Below are positions 33,071-43,053 of a stretch of 64,000 nucleotides of DNA, piece by piece. Location: contig JAJVIF010000001.1 of NCBI GenBank assembly GCA_022072165.1, positions 1,425,353 through 1,489,352 on the forward strand, given 5' to 3'. Numbering within the stretch: the stretch's first letter is position 1; each line of letters starts with the position of its first letter. The notes under the pieces were generated by a model. It made no database searches and was not told the DNA's origin. It saw only the letters and a list, made by a program, of their open reading frames with translations. Both the position numbers and the translations under genes were made by a program. Source of the DNA: a bacterium. Its GTDB lineage: Bacteria; JAJVIF01.

Positions 33071-34312
33071 ATGACGGGCATGACCGACGCCTACAGCCGC
33101 TTCACGCAAACCATCGCCAATCGGACCGGCATGGACCCCAACGCCGTCTCCTCCAGCCTGCGCCGCCAGTCGCCGGATACCGCTGCCAGCACCACGATCG
33201 ACCGTCCGGTGTTCATGGGCTTCGATAAACGTCTGGAACCGATTGCCGCGAAGGTGGCAGCGGGGGAGCGCCTGTCGCTGGAGGATGGCCTGTTGTTGTA
33301 TGAGACCCCCGACCTGCTGACAGTCGGAGCGCTGGCGAATCAGGTCCGGGAGCATCGCTGGGGCGACAAGACTTTCTACAACCTCAACATGCACATCAAC
33401 CCCACGAATGTCTGCTGGGTGGACTGCGGGCTCTGTGCATTCGGCAAGTTCAAAGGGACCCCGGGCACCTACGCCATGACCCCGGAGCAGGTCCTGGAAA
33501 TGGTGAATCCGGAGGTCGATGAGGTCCACATGGTAGCGGGCCTCCATCCCAATCTGCCGTATGAGTGGTACCTGGATGTCATGCGGGTCATCAAAGAGGC
33601 GTATCCGCACATCCATGTCAAAGGCTGGACTGCGGTGGAGATCGACTTCATGCAGCGGCTGAGTAAAAAGCCGCTACCGGAGATTTTTGAGGAGATGAGG
33701 GAGGCGGGACTCGGATCGATGCCCGGCGGCGGTGCGGAGATTTTCCATCCCGAGGTCCGGGCGATCATCTGCAAGCACAAGATCAGTGGCGACCGCTGGC
33801 TGAAGATCCACCGGGTCGCGCATGAATGCGGCTTCCGCAGCAACGCCACCATGCTCTACGGGCATGTGGAGCGGCCGGAGCATAAGGTGGACCACCTGAT
33901 GCGTCTGCGGGACCTGCAGGATCAGACCGGCGGCTTCCAGTGCCTGATTCCGCTCCACTTTCATCCGGAGAACACAGCGCTCCAGCAGGTCACAGAAGCC
34001 TCCGGGATGGATGACCTCCGGGAAATTGCGGTCAGTCGCCTGCTGCTCGACAACTTCGACCACATCAAGGCGTACTGGATCATGCTGACACCGAAGCTGG
34101 CCCAGGTCGCGCTCTGGTGGGGGGCGGATGATATGGATGGCACGGTGGTGCAGGAGAAAATCGTCCACGATGCCAACTGCGCCTCCCCACGCGGGCTCCT
34201 GCAAAGCGACATCACCACGGCCATTCGGGAAGCAGGGCGGGTACCGGTGTTGCGGGACACCCTGTATCGCGAGCTGCCGGACCGGACTGCCAGCCTCGCG
34301 GCAGCCGAGTAA
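33071..34312 (+). CDS. mqnE: Radical SAM enzyme of the futalosine pathway (aminofutalosine synthase type)
   Basis: MqnE couples 3-enolpyruvylbenzoate and SAM to give aminofutalosine. The cluster motif CX3CX2C appears as CWVDCGLCAF, preceded by the family phrase NMHINPTNV. HMVAGLHP, GWTAVEI, and the segment PLHFHPENT near the end fit the MqnE/MqnC group, as does the length (413 residues). MqnE is preferred over MqnC because of the GGGAEI and later FxFPENT-like pattern, but this is not certain. AGGAG lies 7 bases before ATG 33071. The MqnA-like partner is at 9347. Confidence 0.82.
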   Translation: MTGMTDAYSRFTQTIANRTGMDPNAVSSSLRRQSPDTAASTTIDRPVFMGFDKRLEPIAAKVAAGERLSLEDGLLLYETPDLLTVGALANQVREHRWGDKTFYNLNMHINPTNVCWVDCGLCAFGKFKGTPGTYAMTPEQVLEMVNPEVDEVHMVAGLHPNLPYEWYLDVMRVIKEAYPHIHVKGWTAVEIDFMQRLSKKPLPEIFEEMREAGLGSMPGGGAEIFHPEVRAIICKHKISGDRWLKIHRVAHECGFRSNATMLYGHVERPEHKVDHLMRLRDLQDQTGGFQCLIPLHFHPENTALQQVTEASGMDDLREIAVSRLLLDNFDHIKAYWIMLTPKLAQVALWWGADDMDGTVVQEKIVHDANCASPRGLLQSDITTAIREAGRVPVLRDTLYRELPDRTASLAAAE

Positions 34313-34327
34313 CCGAAAGGGTCTTTC

Positions 34328-34573
34328 ATGTCAGTTCACTCTTACGATGGCGAAGGGTTCCGGGTGACGTGGGACAAAGAGGCCTGCATCCACGCGGCAG
34401 TCTGTGTGAAGGGATTGCCGCAGGTGTTTGATGTCCAGCGCAAGCCCTGGGTCGATACCGGAGGTGCCGACGCTGCTGCTATCGAAGCGCAGGTCCGGCA
34501 GTGCCCTTCAGGAGCCCTGGGGTTTCACCCACTGGATGCCGCGCCTTCAGCGCCTGACAGCGCGGCTGAGTAG
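34328..34573 (+). CDS. Single-cluster 4Fe-4S ferredoxin (Fer4_19/YjdI-like)
   Basis: This 81-residue protein fits the divergent mono-cluster family: WDKEACIHAAVCVKGLPQVF, KPWV, then VRQCPSGAL. Three cysteines are visible in that arrangement. It starts 15 bases after mqnE with GAAAGGG upstream, so it may supply electrons to or store a cluster for the radical SAM enzyme; this rests on position only. Its last 27 bases overlap the convergent P-type ATPase gene. Confidence 0.85.
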   Translation: MSVHSYDGEGFRVTWDKEACIHAAVCVKGLPQVFDVQRKPWVDTGGADAAAIEAQVRQCPSGALGFHPLDAAPSAPDSAAE

Positions 34574-36988
34574 CTGCAGCAGTCGCGAGCTTCCGCCCAC
34601 TGCCATCCCCGCACCACCGAACACCACGACCCACCAGGGCCAGGGCAACGGCGCGACCGCCAGGATGCTGGCACTCGTGGGCCATTGCATCAGCAGGACT
34701 CCGCTGGCGAGTGCGAGCCCCACGATCCAGCGTCCTGCAGCACTTCCCAACGCTCCCTGCACGATCGCAGCCCAGGTACTGATGCAGATGAGACTGGCGA
34801 CGATCACCCCATGCAGCAACCCTGGATCCAGCAGCCCCGACGCACGCTGGGCGATCACCCACAGGCAGAGGCCGGAGGTAGTCATCAGTCCTGTTGCTCC
34901 CAGACTCCAAAGTTCTGAGGTCGTGAAGAACGTGGCGATGGCTGCTGGGTCGAGGCGGGGGCGTCCATCGGAGTGCCCCTGAAAGGCCAGCAGCGCAGTG
35001 GGATGAATCACCAGTTCCAGCCAGACGATGTGCACCGGCAGGAGGAGGGCGGGCTGACCTGCCAGTGGTAACAACGCGGCGACCAGCACCAGCGGTGCAT
35101 GGATCAGTAACAGATACGCGAAGGCGCGTCGCAGATTGGCATAGAGCCGCTGGGCTTCTCCTATGGCGGCGACGATGGTGGCGAAGTTGTCATCGAGCAA
35201 CACCAGGGCGGCGACATCGCGGGTCGCCTGCGCCCCCCTGGAGCCCATCGCAATGCCGACATCAGCCGCACGGAGCGCCGGGGCATCGTTGATCCCATCG
35301 CCGCTGACTGCAACCCGCCGATTCATGGCCCTGAGCCGCTGGACCAGCGTCAGCTTTTGCGCCGGGGTCGCCCGGGCTACGATCCGGAGCGACCGCAACG
35401 CAGCATCGGTCCACTGGTCCGCCCCGGCATCGATCTCGTCCCCGGTCACCACCGCTGATCCGGGAGGCGCGACTCCAGCCTGTACAGCGATGGCGTGGGC
35501 GGTGGCCGGGAAATCACCGGTCACCATGATCACCTGCACGCCTGCCGACTGACAGGCCGCAATAGCGGCTGGCACTTCCGGTCGAATGGGGTCTTCGAAC
35601 GCGAGCAGGCCGAGCCATCGATAGCCAGACTCTGGGGCAGTCTGCTGGTGCGCTGGCAATTCCTGCGCGGCGACTCCAATGACTTTATGACCGGTCGCCC
35701 CCAGGGCCTCTGTCTGCTCCAGCCAGCGAGCCTGCTCGTCGAATGGCAGGGCACAGAGTTGCAGGATGGTCTCCGGCGCGCCTTTCGTCACCGCCAGCGG
35801 CGTGAGCCCGGCTGCCAGAAAAGTCGCGCGTCGACTGGTTTCGGTGTAAGGCAGGTAGGTCCCCGCTGGGAAGTCCGGCAGCGGGAGCTGGCGTGCAGCA
35901 GCCCCTTCCAGAAGGGCGCGATCGAGGGGGTCGTCCCGATACGCCCCGGTCGCCAGGACGGCCTGAGATAACAAGAGTTCAGCGCTGACATCGGCGGCAG
36001 GGACGAGATGCTCCAGACTCAGGAGTCCGGTGGTGATCGTGCCCGTCTTGTCGGTCGCGATGCAGTCGACCCGTCCGATGTGCTCGACCGCCACAAGTCG
36101 TCGGACCAGAGCATGTTGCTTCGCCAGTCGCAGCACGCCAACGCCAAGAAACGCCGAGAAGACGACGGGAAACTCTTCAGGCAGTGCGGCTATCGCCAGC
36201 GTGACAGCACTCAGCAGGGCGGTCTGCCAGGACTGGCCATAGAGGAGCTGGGCGACGAACAGCAGGACACACAGCCCGCCGGCTATGACCGTGAGTTGCC
36301 CCAATAGGCGGTCCATCGCGCGCTGGAGAGGTGTCCGTTCCTCCTGATGCGTCTGGACGAGCCGGACAATCCCGCCGTAGCGGGTGCGGGCTCCGGTGGC
36401 GGTGACCAGCATCTCCCCGGACCCCGCCAGGAGTCGGGTACCAGCGAAGCACTGTGTGCCGCCCGTCGCGATGTCCGCACTCTTGGCCACCGGGAGGGCT
36501 TCACCGGTGAGCATCGACTCATCGATCTGGAGGGCATCCGCCTGCCAGAGCGTGCCATCTGCGGGAACCGAATCCGGGGCTTGCAGGAGCACGACATCCC
36601 CCGGCACCAGCCCAGTCGCCGGGATCTCGCGGACCTGTCCATCGCGACGCACCCGTGCGGTCGAGGCGAGCAGACTCCGGAGTCCGGCAGTACTGGCGTG
36701 CGTCCGCCAGCTCAGCAGCAGGTCCATAAAGATGATGGGGATGAAGGCCACCAGCAGGATGATGGCCTCGCGCTGGTCGCCAATGAGGAAGTAGAGCAGG
36801 GCTGTTGCGGCGAGAAACCAGAGCATCGGATCCCGGAGGGCTGCTTTCAGGGAGTCCTTCCAGGGGGTTGCGACCGACTCCACAATCGCGTTCGGTCCAT
36901 AGCGGAGCAAACGTGCCGATGCTTCATCGCTGGTGAGACCGTCCGCTCCTGTCTGGGGGGCGGCGTCAGTGGGAAGATTCCCGTTCAC
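34547..36988 (-). CDS. P-type cation-transporting ATPase
   Basis: This 813-residue P-type ATPase has the phosphorylation motif DKTGT near residue 313, LTGEALPV near 161, the ATP-binding KGAPE, and the hinge SGDGINDAPAL. The membrane helix 4 motif PEEFP, in place of the PEGLP of Ca2+ pumps, occurs in several poorly characterised type II and type III-like pumps. About eight to ten spans are likely. The ion is unknown. The start is set at GTG 36988, which overlaps the stop of the upstream amidinohydrolase gene by 4 bases; an in-frame GTG at 37000 is an alternative. Confidence 0.85.
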   Translation of the reverse strand: MNGNLPTDAAPQTGADGLTSDEASARLLRYGPNAIVESVATPWKDSLKAALRDPMLWFLAATALLYFLIGDQREAIILLVAFIPIIFMDLLLSWRTHASTAGLRSLLASTARVRRDGQVREIPATGLVPGDVVLLQAPDSVPADGTLWQADALQIDESMLTGEALPVAKSADIATGGTQCFAGTRLLAGSGEMLVTATGARTRYGGIVRLVQTHQEERTPLQRAMDRLLGQLTVIAGGLCVLLFVAQLLYGQSWQTALLSAVTLAIAALPEEFPVVFSAFLGVGVLRLAKQHALVRRLVAVEHIGRVDCIATDKTGTITTGLLSLEHLVPAADVSAELLLSQAVLATGAYRDDPLDRALLEGAAARQLPLPDFPAGTYLPYTETSRRATFLAAGLTPLAVTKGAPETILQLCALPFDEQARWLEQTEALGATGHKVIGVAAQELPAHQQTAPESGYRWLGLLAFEDPIRPEVPAAIAACQSAGVQVIMVTGDFPATAHAIAVQAGVAPPGSAVVTGDEIDAGADQWTDAALRSLRIVARATPAQKLTLVQRLRAMNRRVAVSGDGINDAPALRAADVGIAMGSRGAQATRDVAALVLLDDNFATIVAAIGEAQRLYANLRRAFAYLLLIHAPLVLVAALLPLAGQPALLLPVHIVWLELVIHPTALLAFQGHSDGRPRLDPAAIATFFTTSELWSLGATGLMTTSGLCLWVIAQRASGLLDPGLLHGVIVASLICISTWAAIVQGALGSAAGRWIVGLALASGVLLMQWPTSASILAVAPLPWPWWVVVFGGAGMAVGGSSRLLQLLSRAVRR

Positions 36989-37896
36989 CACAGCTCGCAC
37001 AGCAGACAGCGCATCGACCCGCCGCCCTTTTCGAGTTCCGGGATCGGGGCCACCAGGGGCTGGAATCCCCAGGAGGCCAGCGCACCGAGTCCGGCGGCAC
37101 CCAGGGCGTCCGCTGCGGTCATGGACATCGCGACCAGCGCATCTCCCAGACTCAGGATGTTGCCGGCGAAGGCGGCCTGCTGCTCCGGAGTCAGTGTCAG
37201 GACCTGTGGGGCATAGCGGGCCGCGATCGCCGCCGCCATCGTGTGGTCGGCGAAACCTGCAGGGGCCATGACACAGGCGCGTCCTGCCAGAATCGCCAGG
37301 ACCACATTCGTGTGGTACTCCCCCGGTGCCAGATCGAACTCCACCAGGACTTCCAGATCCCAGTGCGCGGCCACCAGGTCGGCACCGGCGGCGTTCATGC
37401 GATCGGAGCGTCCGAGGTAGCCAATCCGCTGGCGATGATCAATCACGAGACTGCCGGTGAGTTCACAGACCGCCTCGCGTGGTTCCGACCAGTCGATGAT
37501 CTGGTGATAACCAAGATCGGCCATGCGTTGTCGCAGGACTGGCCGATTGGGCTCCCCCTGCCGATCCGGATGCCGCAGGCGTCCATAGATGACCGTTCCG
37601 CCCGGGAGGGTCGCAACCGCGTTGTTGGGAAAACAGGCATCGGGCCACTGCGGGTCGCCGGGGAGGACCTCGACCCGGAGTCCGGCAGCTTCCAGGGCCG
37701 TTACCACGCGCGCGTGTTCTTCGAGGGCGATCGCCGCATCAGCGTCAGTCGCCCGCATGTATCGGTTATCGGACGCAGCTTGCGGGCTGAGGCGGAAGCC
37801 ATCCGGACGGACCATCAGCAGTCCCTGCAGCGCTGGGAGAGCAAACGACTGATGCGGCAGGGCGCGTAACTGGTCGGGGTCACTGATCCGCAGCAT
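36985..37896 (-). CDS. Arginine deiminase-superfamily amidinohydrolase (CtlX/DDAH-like)
   Basis: This 303-residue protein carries the superfamily triad regions: PDACFPNNAV near residue 88, PGEYHTNVVLA with the catalytic His near 190, and the C-terminal EKGGGSMRC with the nucleophilic Cys. The TVIYGRLRHPDRQGEPNR segment is typical of the arginine-deiminase-related (CtlX-like) group. A guanidino compound such as arginine or its derivative is the likely substrate. ATG 37896 has TATCCT on the minus strand 6 bases away. It overlaps the ATPase start, so the two are coupled. Confidence 0.82.
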   Translation of the reverse strand: MLRISDPDQLRALPHQSFALPALQGLLMVRPDGFRLSPQAASDNRYMRATDADAAIALEEHARVVTALEAAGLRVEVLPGDPQWPDACFPNNAVATLPGGTVIYGRLRHPDRQGEPNRPVLRQRMADLGYHQIIDWSEPREAVCELTGSLVIDHRQRIGYLGRSDRMNAAGADLVAAHWDLEVLVEFDLAPGEYHTNVVLAILAGRACVMAPAGFADHTMAAAIAARYAPQVLTLTPEQQAAFAGNILSLGDALVAMSMTAADALGAAGLGALASWGFQPLVAPIPELEKGGGSMRCLLCELW

Positions 37897-37902
37897 GAGG
37901 GC

Positions 37903-37959
37903 AGGATACTCGAGGTGCCTTCCGCTCGAGGCAGTCGAAAACCGTGCGTGGCGTATCCT
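37903..37959. promoter_or_regulatory. Divergent leaderless -10 boxes (amidinohydrolase / pyrD)
   Basis: TATCCT on the minus strand (37903-37908) is 6 bases from ATG 37896. TATCCT on the plus strand (37954-37959) is 6 bases from ATG 37966. The same hexamer and spacing on both sides makes a mirror-image promoter. Confidence 0.6.
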
Positions 37960-37965
37960 CTCCCC

Positions 37966-38919
37966 ATGCTCGCGACGTCGTTCGGCTCCCTCGCACTCGC
38001 CAATCCCCTGGTAGCCGCCTCGGGGTGCTATGGCTACGGCAGCGAGTACGCCGACCTCGTACCGCTGACTGCGTTCGGGGCGATAGTGTCGAAGGGGATC
38101 TCGCCGGAGCCCCGGGTCGGGAACCCGATTCCCCGACTGGCGGAAGTGGCGGGGCATGGACTGTTGAACTCCATCGGGCTGCAGAACCCCGGCATCGATG
38201 GCTTCCTCACCGGCAAGTGGCCGCTCATTGCCGATGCGGGGGTCCCGGTGCTGGTGAATGTCATCGGGTATTCCATGCGGGACTACGTCACGGTAATCGA
38301 ACGGCTGGAGCATCTCCCCCTGGCGGGGTGGGAACTGAATGTGTCCTGCCCGAATGTCGACAAGGGGGGGATCGAAATCGGTGCGGAAGCCGCCAGTGTC
38401 GCGGAAGTGACCCGGCTCTGCTGCGCCGCGACCTCGAAGCCGGTCGTGGTGAAGCTCTCCCCCAACCAGGGCGACCCCCGTCCGTTCGCCGAGGCGGCCC
38501 TGACCGCCGGAGCGATGGGCCTGACCATCGCCAACACGTATCTGGGGATGTCGGTGGACATCCACCGTCGCACGAGCCGTCTGGGACGGGACCATGCGGG
38601 GCTGTCGGGACCGGGCATCAAGCCCATTACGCTCCGGATGGTGCATCAGGTCTGGCAGGCCTTTCACTGTCCGATCATGGCATCCGGCGGCATCTACAAG
38701 TGGGAAGACGCGGTTGAGTACCTGATAGTGGGGGCGAGTGCCCTGGCCCTGGGGACCGTGAATTTCGTGGATCCCCAGCGTGTGGTAACTGTCCGGGAGG
38801 GGCTGGAGCGGTTCCTGGAAGTGGAGAACTGCAGCCTCGGGGAACTGCGCGGGTCCTATCGGTCGCCGCAGGAAGTCCAGGCGGCCCTGGCCGCCCGGCT
38901 GGAAGCCTCGGCTGAGTAG
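37966..38919 (+). CDS. pyrD: Dihydroorotate dehydrogenase, class 1B type
   Basis: PyrD oxidises dihydroorotate to orotate in pyrimidine synthesis. The 317-residue protein has NPLVAASGCYGYG at the start, the FMN contacts VSKGI and GLQNPG, the catalytic Cys in NVSCPNV and IMASGGI near the C-terminus, which is the class 1 layout. No PyrK partner is adjacent. The start is ATG 37966, supported by TATCCT 6 bases upstream; an in-frame ATG at 37915 precedes that box and is not needed. Confidence 0.9.
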   Translation: MLATSFGSLALANPLVAASGCYGYGSEYADLVPLTAFGAIVSKGISPEPRVGNPIPRLAEVAGHGLLNSIGLQNPGIDGFLTGKWPLIADAGVPVLVNVIGYSMRDYVTVIERLEHLPLAGWELNVSCPNVDKGGIEIGAEAASVAEVTRLCCAATSKPVVVKLSPNQGDPRPFAEAALTAGAMGLTIANTYLGMSVDIHRRTSRLGRDHAGLSGPGIKPITLRMVHQVWQAFHCPIMASGGIYKWEDAVEYLIVGASALALGTVNFVDPQRVVTVREGLERFLEVENCSLGELRGSYRSPQEVQAALAARLEASAE

Positions 38920-39013
38920 TCATCGCAAGGGCGGCCCGTCATTGGGGTAAGATGCGGTGTTACGCGACGCCCCGACCGGGGCCGTTTTCATGCAAGGGGG
39001 ACTCCACGAGCCC

Positions 39014-40282
39014 ATGCCGACTCTGACCTCGGACATCACCAATCCCGCCCTCGCCAGTAAGGGGCTGGACCGCATCGAATGGGCGTTTCGCGAAATGCCG
39101 GTGCTCCAGCAGATCCTGGCCCGGTTTGAGAAGGATCAGCCACTCAAAGGGCTGCGGATGGCCTGCTGCCTTCATGTCACCACGGAGACCGCGAATCTCG
39201 CCCGGGTGCTGAAGGCGGGGGGCGCGGAAGTCGCCCTCTGCGCTTCCAATCCTCTTTCGACTCAGGATGATGTCTGCGCCAGCCTGGTGCAGGACTTCGG
39301 CATCCTGGTCTTTGCCCGACACGGCGCGGATCGTGATCAGTACTACCGGCACATCAATGGCGCGCTGGACATTGAGCCCCACCTGACGATGGATGACGGT
39401 GCAGACACGGTCACCGTGGTCCACACGGAGCGTCGGAATCTCCTGGAGACCATCATCGGTGGCACGGAAGAAACCACCACCGGCGTCATACGGCTCCGGC
39501 AGATGGCAGCCGAAGGCGCCCTCGCCTACCCCATCGTGGCGGTGAACGATGCCCTCACCAAGCATCTCTTTGACAACCGCTATGGCACCGGACAGAGCAC
39601 CATCGATGGACTGCTGCGGGCGACCAACATCCTGCTGGCGGGCAAGACGTTTGTCGTGGCTGGCTACGGCTGGTGCGGACGCGGGGTGGCGAGCCGGGCG
39701 AAGGGCCTCGGCGCGCATGTGGTCGTGACCGAGATCAACCCGGTCCGGGCGCTGGAGGCAACCCTCGATGGCTTCCAGGTGATGACCATGGAGGAGGCCG
39801 CTCCGCTGGCGGATTTCGTGGTGACCCTCACCGGGAATCGCGACATCATCGACAACCGGCACATCCCGTTGCTGAAGAATGGCTGCATCGTTGCCAACTC
39901 CGGGCATTTCGACAACGAGATCGATATCCCGGCGCTCCGCGCAGCCTCCACCAACGAGCGGCTGGTCCGGGGCGGCATCATGCAGGAGTTCACCATGCAG
40001 GATGGCCGGCTGATCTATCTGGTCGGCGAAGGACGGCTGGTGAATCTCGCGGCGGCTGAGGGCCATCCGGCGGCAGTCATGGATATGTCCTTCGCGAATC
40101 AGGCGCTCTGCTCTGCCTACATGGCGAAGGAGTATCAGACGCTGGACAAGACGGTTTACTCCGTACCGGAAGCTATCGATGCCGAAATCGCCACGCTCAA
40201 GCTCGCGAGCATGGGGATCGATATCGACAAGCTGACACCGGCCCAGGTGGAGTACCTTCACTCCTGGCAGCACGGCACCTAG
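39014..40282 (+). CDS. ahcY: Adenosylhomocysteinase
   Basis: AhcY hydrolyses S-adenosylhomocysteine to adenosine and homocysteine. The protein of about 422 residues has [24 protein letters not shown] [12 protein letters not shown], the NAD-binding [11 protein letters not shown], and [10 protein letters not shown], all family signatures. The C-terminal lobe ends in LTPAQVEYL before a short tail, unlike the usual KPxxYRY end. The start at 39014 has an AAGGGGGA about 13 bases upstream; an in-frame GTG at 38957 is nearer to a TAAGAT box, so the N-terminus is not certain. Confidence 0.92.
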   Translation: MPTLTSDITNPALASKGLDRIEWAFREMPVLQQILARFEKDQPLKGLRMACCLHVTTETANLARVLKAGGAEVALCASNPLSTQDDVCASLVQDFGILVFARHGADRDQYYRHINGALDIEPHLTMDDGADTVTVVHTERRNLLETIIGGTEETTTGVIRLRQMAAEGALAYPIVAVNDALTKHLFDNRYGTGQSTIDGLLRATNILLAGKTFVVAGYGWCGRGVASRAKGLGAHVVVTEINPVRALEATLDGFQVMTMEEAAPLADFVVTLTGNRDIIDNRHIPLLKNGCIVANSGHFDNEIDIPALRAASTNERLVRGGIMQEFTMQDGRLIYLVGEGRLVNLAAAEGHPAAVMDMSFANQALCSAYMAKEYQTLDKTVYSVPEAIDAEIATLKLASMGIDIDKLTPAQVEYLHSWQHGT

Positions 40283-40339
40283 TTCGTCTCACAGCACCAG
40301 GGTCCGGAGCGGTAACAGCCGGGTCCGGTTATAAAAGTA

Positions 40340-40365
40340 AACGGCGGGCGAGATCGCCCGCCGTT
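40340..40365. terminator. Terminator hairpin between ahcY and paralogue 4
   Basis: An 11-bp stem (40340-40350 with 40355-40365) with loop AGAT lies 58 bases past the ahcY stop, followed by GCTGTTTGG. It also sits after the convergent lipoprotein gene. Confidence 0.65.
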
Positions 40366-40404
40366 GCTGTTTGGTACTGACATGTCGTGCATGGAGAGCG
40401 CTGG

Positions 40405-43053
40405 TTACTGCCAGACAATCCCTTCCAGCTCATACGCCGACCCGGTTCCCCACTGTGCACTCCGCCAGAAGGAGACCATCCGGCCATCCTGCGCCTGTAC
40501 CGCGCCACCGTAGTTGCGCGCCCAGGGTTGTGTCGCCTGCGGCTCTTCGATGGCGTAGCCCGCGATCATGGCGGGGGTGTCGGTGTGTCGGAAGCGCTTC
40601 AGGCGCAGTTGCGTCGCACCAGCCGCCGTCGAGCCGAAAACAATGCCCCGACCGCTGGGCGAAATTTCCAGCGTCGGGCGGGGGAATCCGCCGCTAACGG
40701 TCATCACAATGGTCGGCGATGGGCTCCAGCTGGTGCCGTCGTATTGGGCCATCGCGAGCTGCATGGAGTCGTTCCGACGGAAGATCATCCAGATGAGGCC
40801 ATCGGGGTCCCGGGCGAGACGGCATTCACCGGCCCGGGCGGTAGCTGCGTAGAGATTTCCTTCGGGCCCCCAGACCCCACTGTTTTGCCGGATCCAGCCG
40901 ATCTGGGTCCAGGTCGGGACATCCGCCGCGACATAGGGCGTCTCCAGGTCTTCCCATGTGACAAGCCAGTCGCCATTGGAGAGACTGACAATATCGAGAG
41001 ATTCGATCCAGGCGGTATAGCCACCACATCCGGCACCGATGGCTGTGATGGTGTCCGCCCCGGCGAACTGGTCCGGACCACTCCATGACGTGCCGTTGTA
41101 CTCGTAGAGATACATCTTCGACTGCGGAGCCGGCTGCCCCTGGCAGACGAGGGAGCCCTGTGGACGCGCGACGGCGGCAAAGCCGATCCGGCCATCGACA
41201 TTCAACGCCATCCGGGCAGCGGAGTACCAGTTGCCCTGGGGAGGTGCAGAAGTCACGGTCACCGGAGCCGACCAGGTACCACCGTTCTTGCGAATGTGGG
41301 TCCACTGATTGCCGGTGCCGTAGTACATGACGTGCATATCGCTGTTCTGATCAAAAAGGCTCGCGGGCATGTAGTCGCTGCCGCCGGTGGCAGGCGCGAT
41401 CGTTTCCGGTGCGCTCCAGCTGGGAACCGGGCAGCCACCGTAGCTCACCTGATCGATGCGACGACTCGGTGACTGGAAAGAGATGTACGTCAGGTAGATC
41501 GTCCCATCGGGTCCGACGACCAGCGATTCATCCCCTTCCCAGTCGAAGCGTTCGTCCCGGCCATCGTTGGTGAGCCGGACTGCCGGCTGCCAGGCGGCCG
41601 GGGTCGCGCTGACTGTAATGGTGGCGGTGGCGATGTCGCTGTTGGCGAAAGCATCGCTGACCCGCAGTCCAATGGTGAAAGTGCCTGCGGCGAGACACGG
41701 ACGCCAGGCCCGGACTCCTGTGGCATCGACATCGAAGTTGCTGCCGTCGTAATCAAGGTCCCATTCGTAGGTCGCGATGGGATGGTCGCCGGGGGTGCTG
41801 GCGGAGGCATCCGCGATGGCGTCCAAACCAAGCCGGATCGCCGCGGGGTCGCAGTTGAGGATGTTTGCCTCGGCGTTCGGAGGCAGCGCTGTGTCAGGGA
41901 CGCTGACCGGAAACACCTGCCAGGTGGAGTAATCGGTGATACTGACCGGCGTGGTCAGATCATCTTTGAGCCCGACCCCCTGCGCCGCATCGGTCACCTG
42001 CACGACTCCCCAATAATCGCCACCAAGCCCGCCGGCAAGATTCGTTACCAGCGCCGTGGCGGTGAGGGGGGTCGGATCGGTCCCGCTCCCCGTGAGGCTC
42101 AGGGTCAGAGGCGAGGTGGTGATGCCCGGGACGCTCAGGGTCGCGCCGGTGACATCGCTCCCCAGCGACTGTCCATGCTTCCAGTCCCAGATGTTGACCT
42201 GATAGCTGGCGGTCGAACTGGTGTTCCCGGCCTGCAAGTCGTTGCTGAGTTCTTCAACCGTCACTTTCCATGGCGCGTTGCCCGCGAACTTCGGCAGTTC
42301 GTACGCGGGAGTCTGCCGGGATGCCCGGACCGCCGACTGGCCGTAGTCCGCCGTGAGGAGGAGGCGAGCCTGCAGGGTGGTCGCCGTACCGAGTTCAAGG
42401 CGCAGGGTATCGACCGAATTTTGGCCCGGGAAGTAAACGTTGTATCCGCTGGGATTCTGGAAGTTGAACGTTCCGGCGGTGGCATCCTCCCGGAGAATCA
42501 CATAGGGCTGCAGGGTAGCGTTGGCGAAGGCCGGCGGGACCTGTGAGGTCAGCGACCACATCTGCCCGTAGCCATCGGCGTTCGTAAGGAGCCCCGGTGC
42601 GAGGGTCTGCCCCGCGCTGGTCAGCCCAATGGGAGCGTCGGTGACGACATAGCACTTGAGATTGAAGATCGCGAGGTCGGGGCGGGCGGCGGCCGTGAAG
42701 GGATGCGCGGAGGCGAGATCGATCTCGACCTGCGTCGGGCCTGTTTTGCGGAGCGCTTTCACGGAAAAGTTCTGTCCGAACAGCTTCGTGAACCCCGGTG
42801 TGAGACCCAGTTCACTGTAGGTGTCCCCGATCGCCTGTCCTTCATGGACTGGTGTCACTTCGGCGGTCATCGAGGCCAGGTCCACCGTCAAATCCAGCGT
42901 CGCGACGGTCGCCGGTACGCCCCCGGAGCGTGGCAGAGGTCGCATCGAAGCATCCGCATCGGGGCTGGACGGCTCCCCGGACTGACAGCTGAGTGATCCG
43001 AGGCAACTCAGCAGAACCAGTCCCAAGCTGGAGGAAATGCGTCGGCTGTTCAT
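40405..43053 (-). CDS. HPF/NADGY-family lipoprotein with PKD-like and propeller-like regions (paralogue 4)
   Basis: This 882-residue exported protein has a signal sequence with candidate lipid Cys17 or Cys23. Its signature is more diverged: SAHPFTAAARPDLAIFNLK and LLTNADGYGQMW. NIWDWKHGQ is the counterpart of the ILDWD segment. In the middle PIATYEWDLDYDGSNF is a PKD-domain signature. The C-terminal 400 residues repeat a YDGTSWS-type pattern with TWSAP and SWSAPET, as in weakly conserved propellers. AGAGGG lies 8 bases before the ATG. It is in tandem with paralogue 5. Confidence 0.82.
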   Translation of the reverse strand: MNSRRISSSLGLVLLSCLGSLSCQSGEPSSPDADASMRPLPRSGGVPATVATLDLTVDLASMTAEVTPVHEGQAIGDTYSELGLTPGFTKLFGQNFSVKALRKTGPTQVEIDLASAHPFTAAARPDLAIFNLKCYVVTDAPIGLTSAGQTLAPGLLTNADGYGQMWSLTSQVPPAFANATLQPYVILREDATAGTFNFQNPSGYNVYFPGQNSVDTLRLELGTATTLQARLLLTADYGQSAVRASRQTPAYELPKFAGNAPWKVTVEELSNDLQAGNTSSTASYQVNIWDWKHGQSLGSDVTGATLSVPGITTSPLTLSLTGSGTDPTPLTATALVTNLAGGLGGDYWGVVQVTDAAQGVGLKDDLTTPVSITDYSTWQVFPVSVPDTALPPNAEANILNCDPAAIRLGLDAIADASASTPGDHPIATYEWDLDYDGSNFDVDATGVRAWRPCLAAGTFTIGLRVSDAFANSDIATATITVSATPAAWQPAVRLTNDGRDERFDWEGDESLVVGPDGTIYLTYISFQSPSRRIDQVSYGGCPVPSWSAPETIAPATGGSDYMPASLFDQNSDMHVMYYGTGNQWTHIRKNGGTWSAPVTVTSAPPQGNWYSAARMALNVDGRIGFAAVARPQGSLVCQGQPAPQSKMYLYEYNGTSWSGPDQFAGADTITAIGAGCGGYTAWIESLDIVSLSNGDWLVTWEDLETPYVAADVPTWTQIGWIRQNSGVWGPEGNLYAATARAGECRLARDPDGLIWMIFRRNDSMQLAMAQYDGTSWSPSPTIVMTVSGGFPRPTLEISPSGRGIVFGSTAAGATQLRLKRFRHTDTPAMIAGYAIEEPQATQPWARNYGGAVQAQDGRMVSFWRSAQWGTGSAYELEGIVWQ

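Noticed and set aside
38960..40273. 437-codon open frame on the minus strand
   Set aside because: It is the antisense shadow of ahcY, whose signatures are unambiguous.
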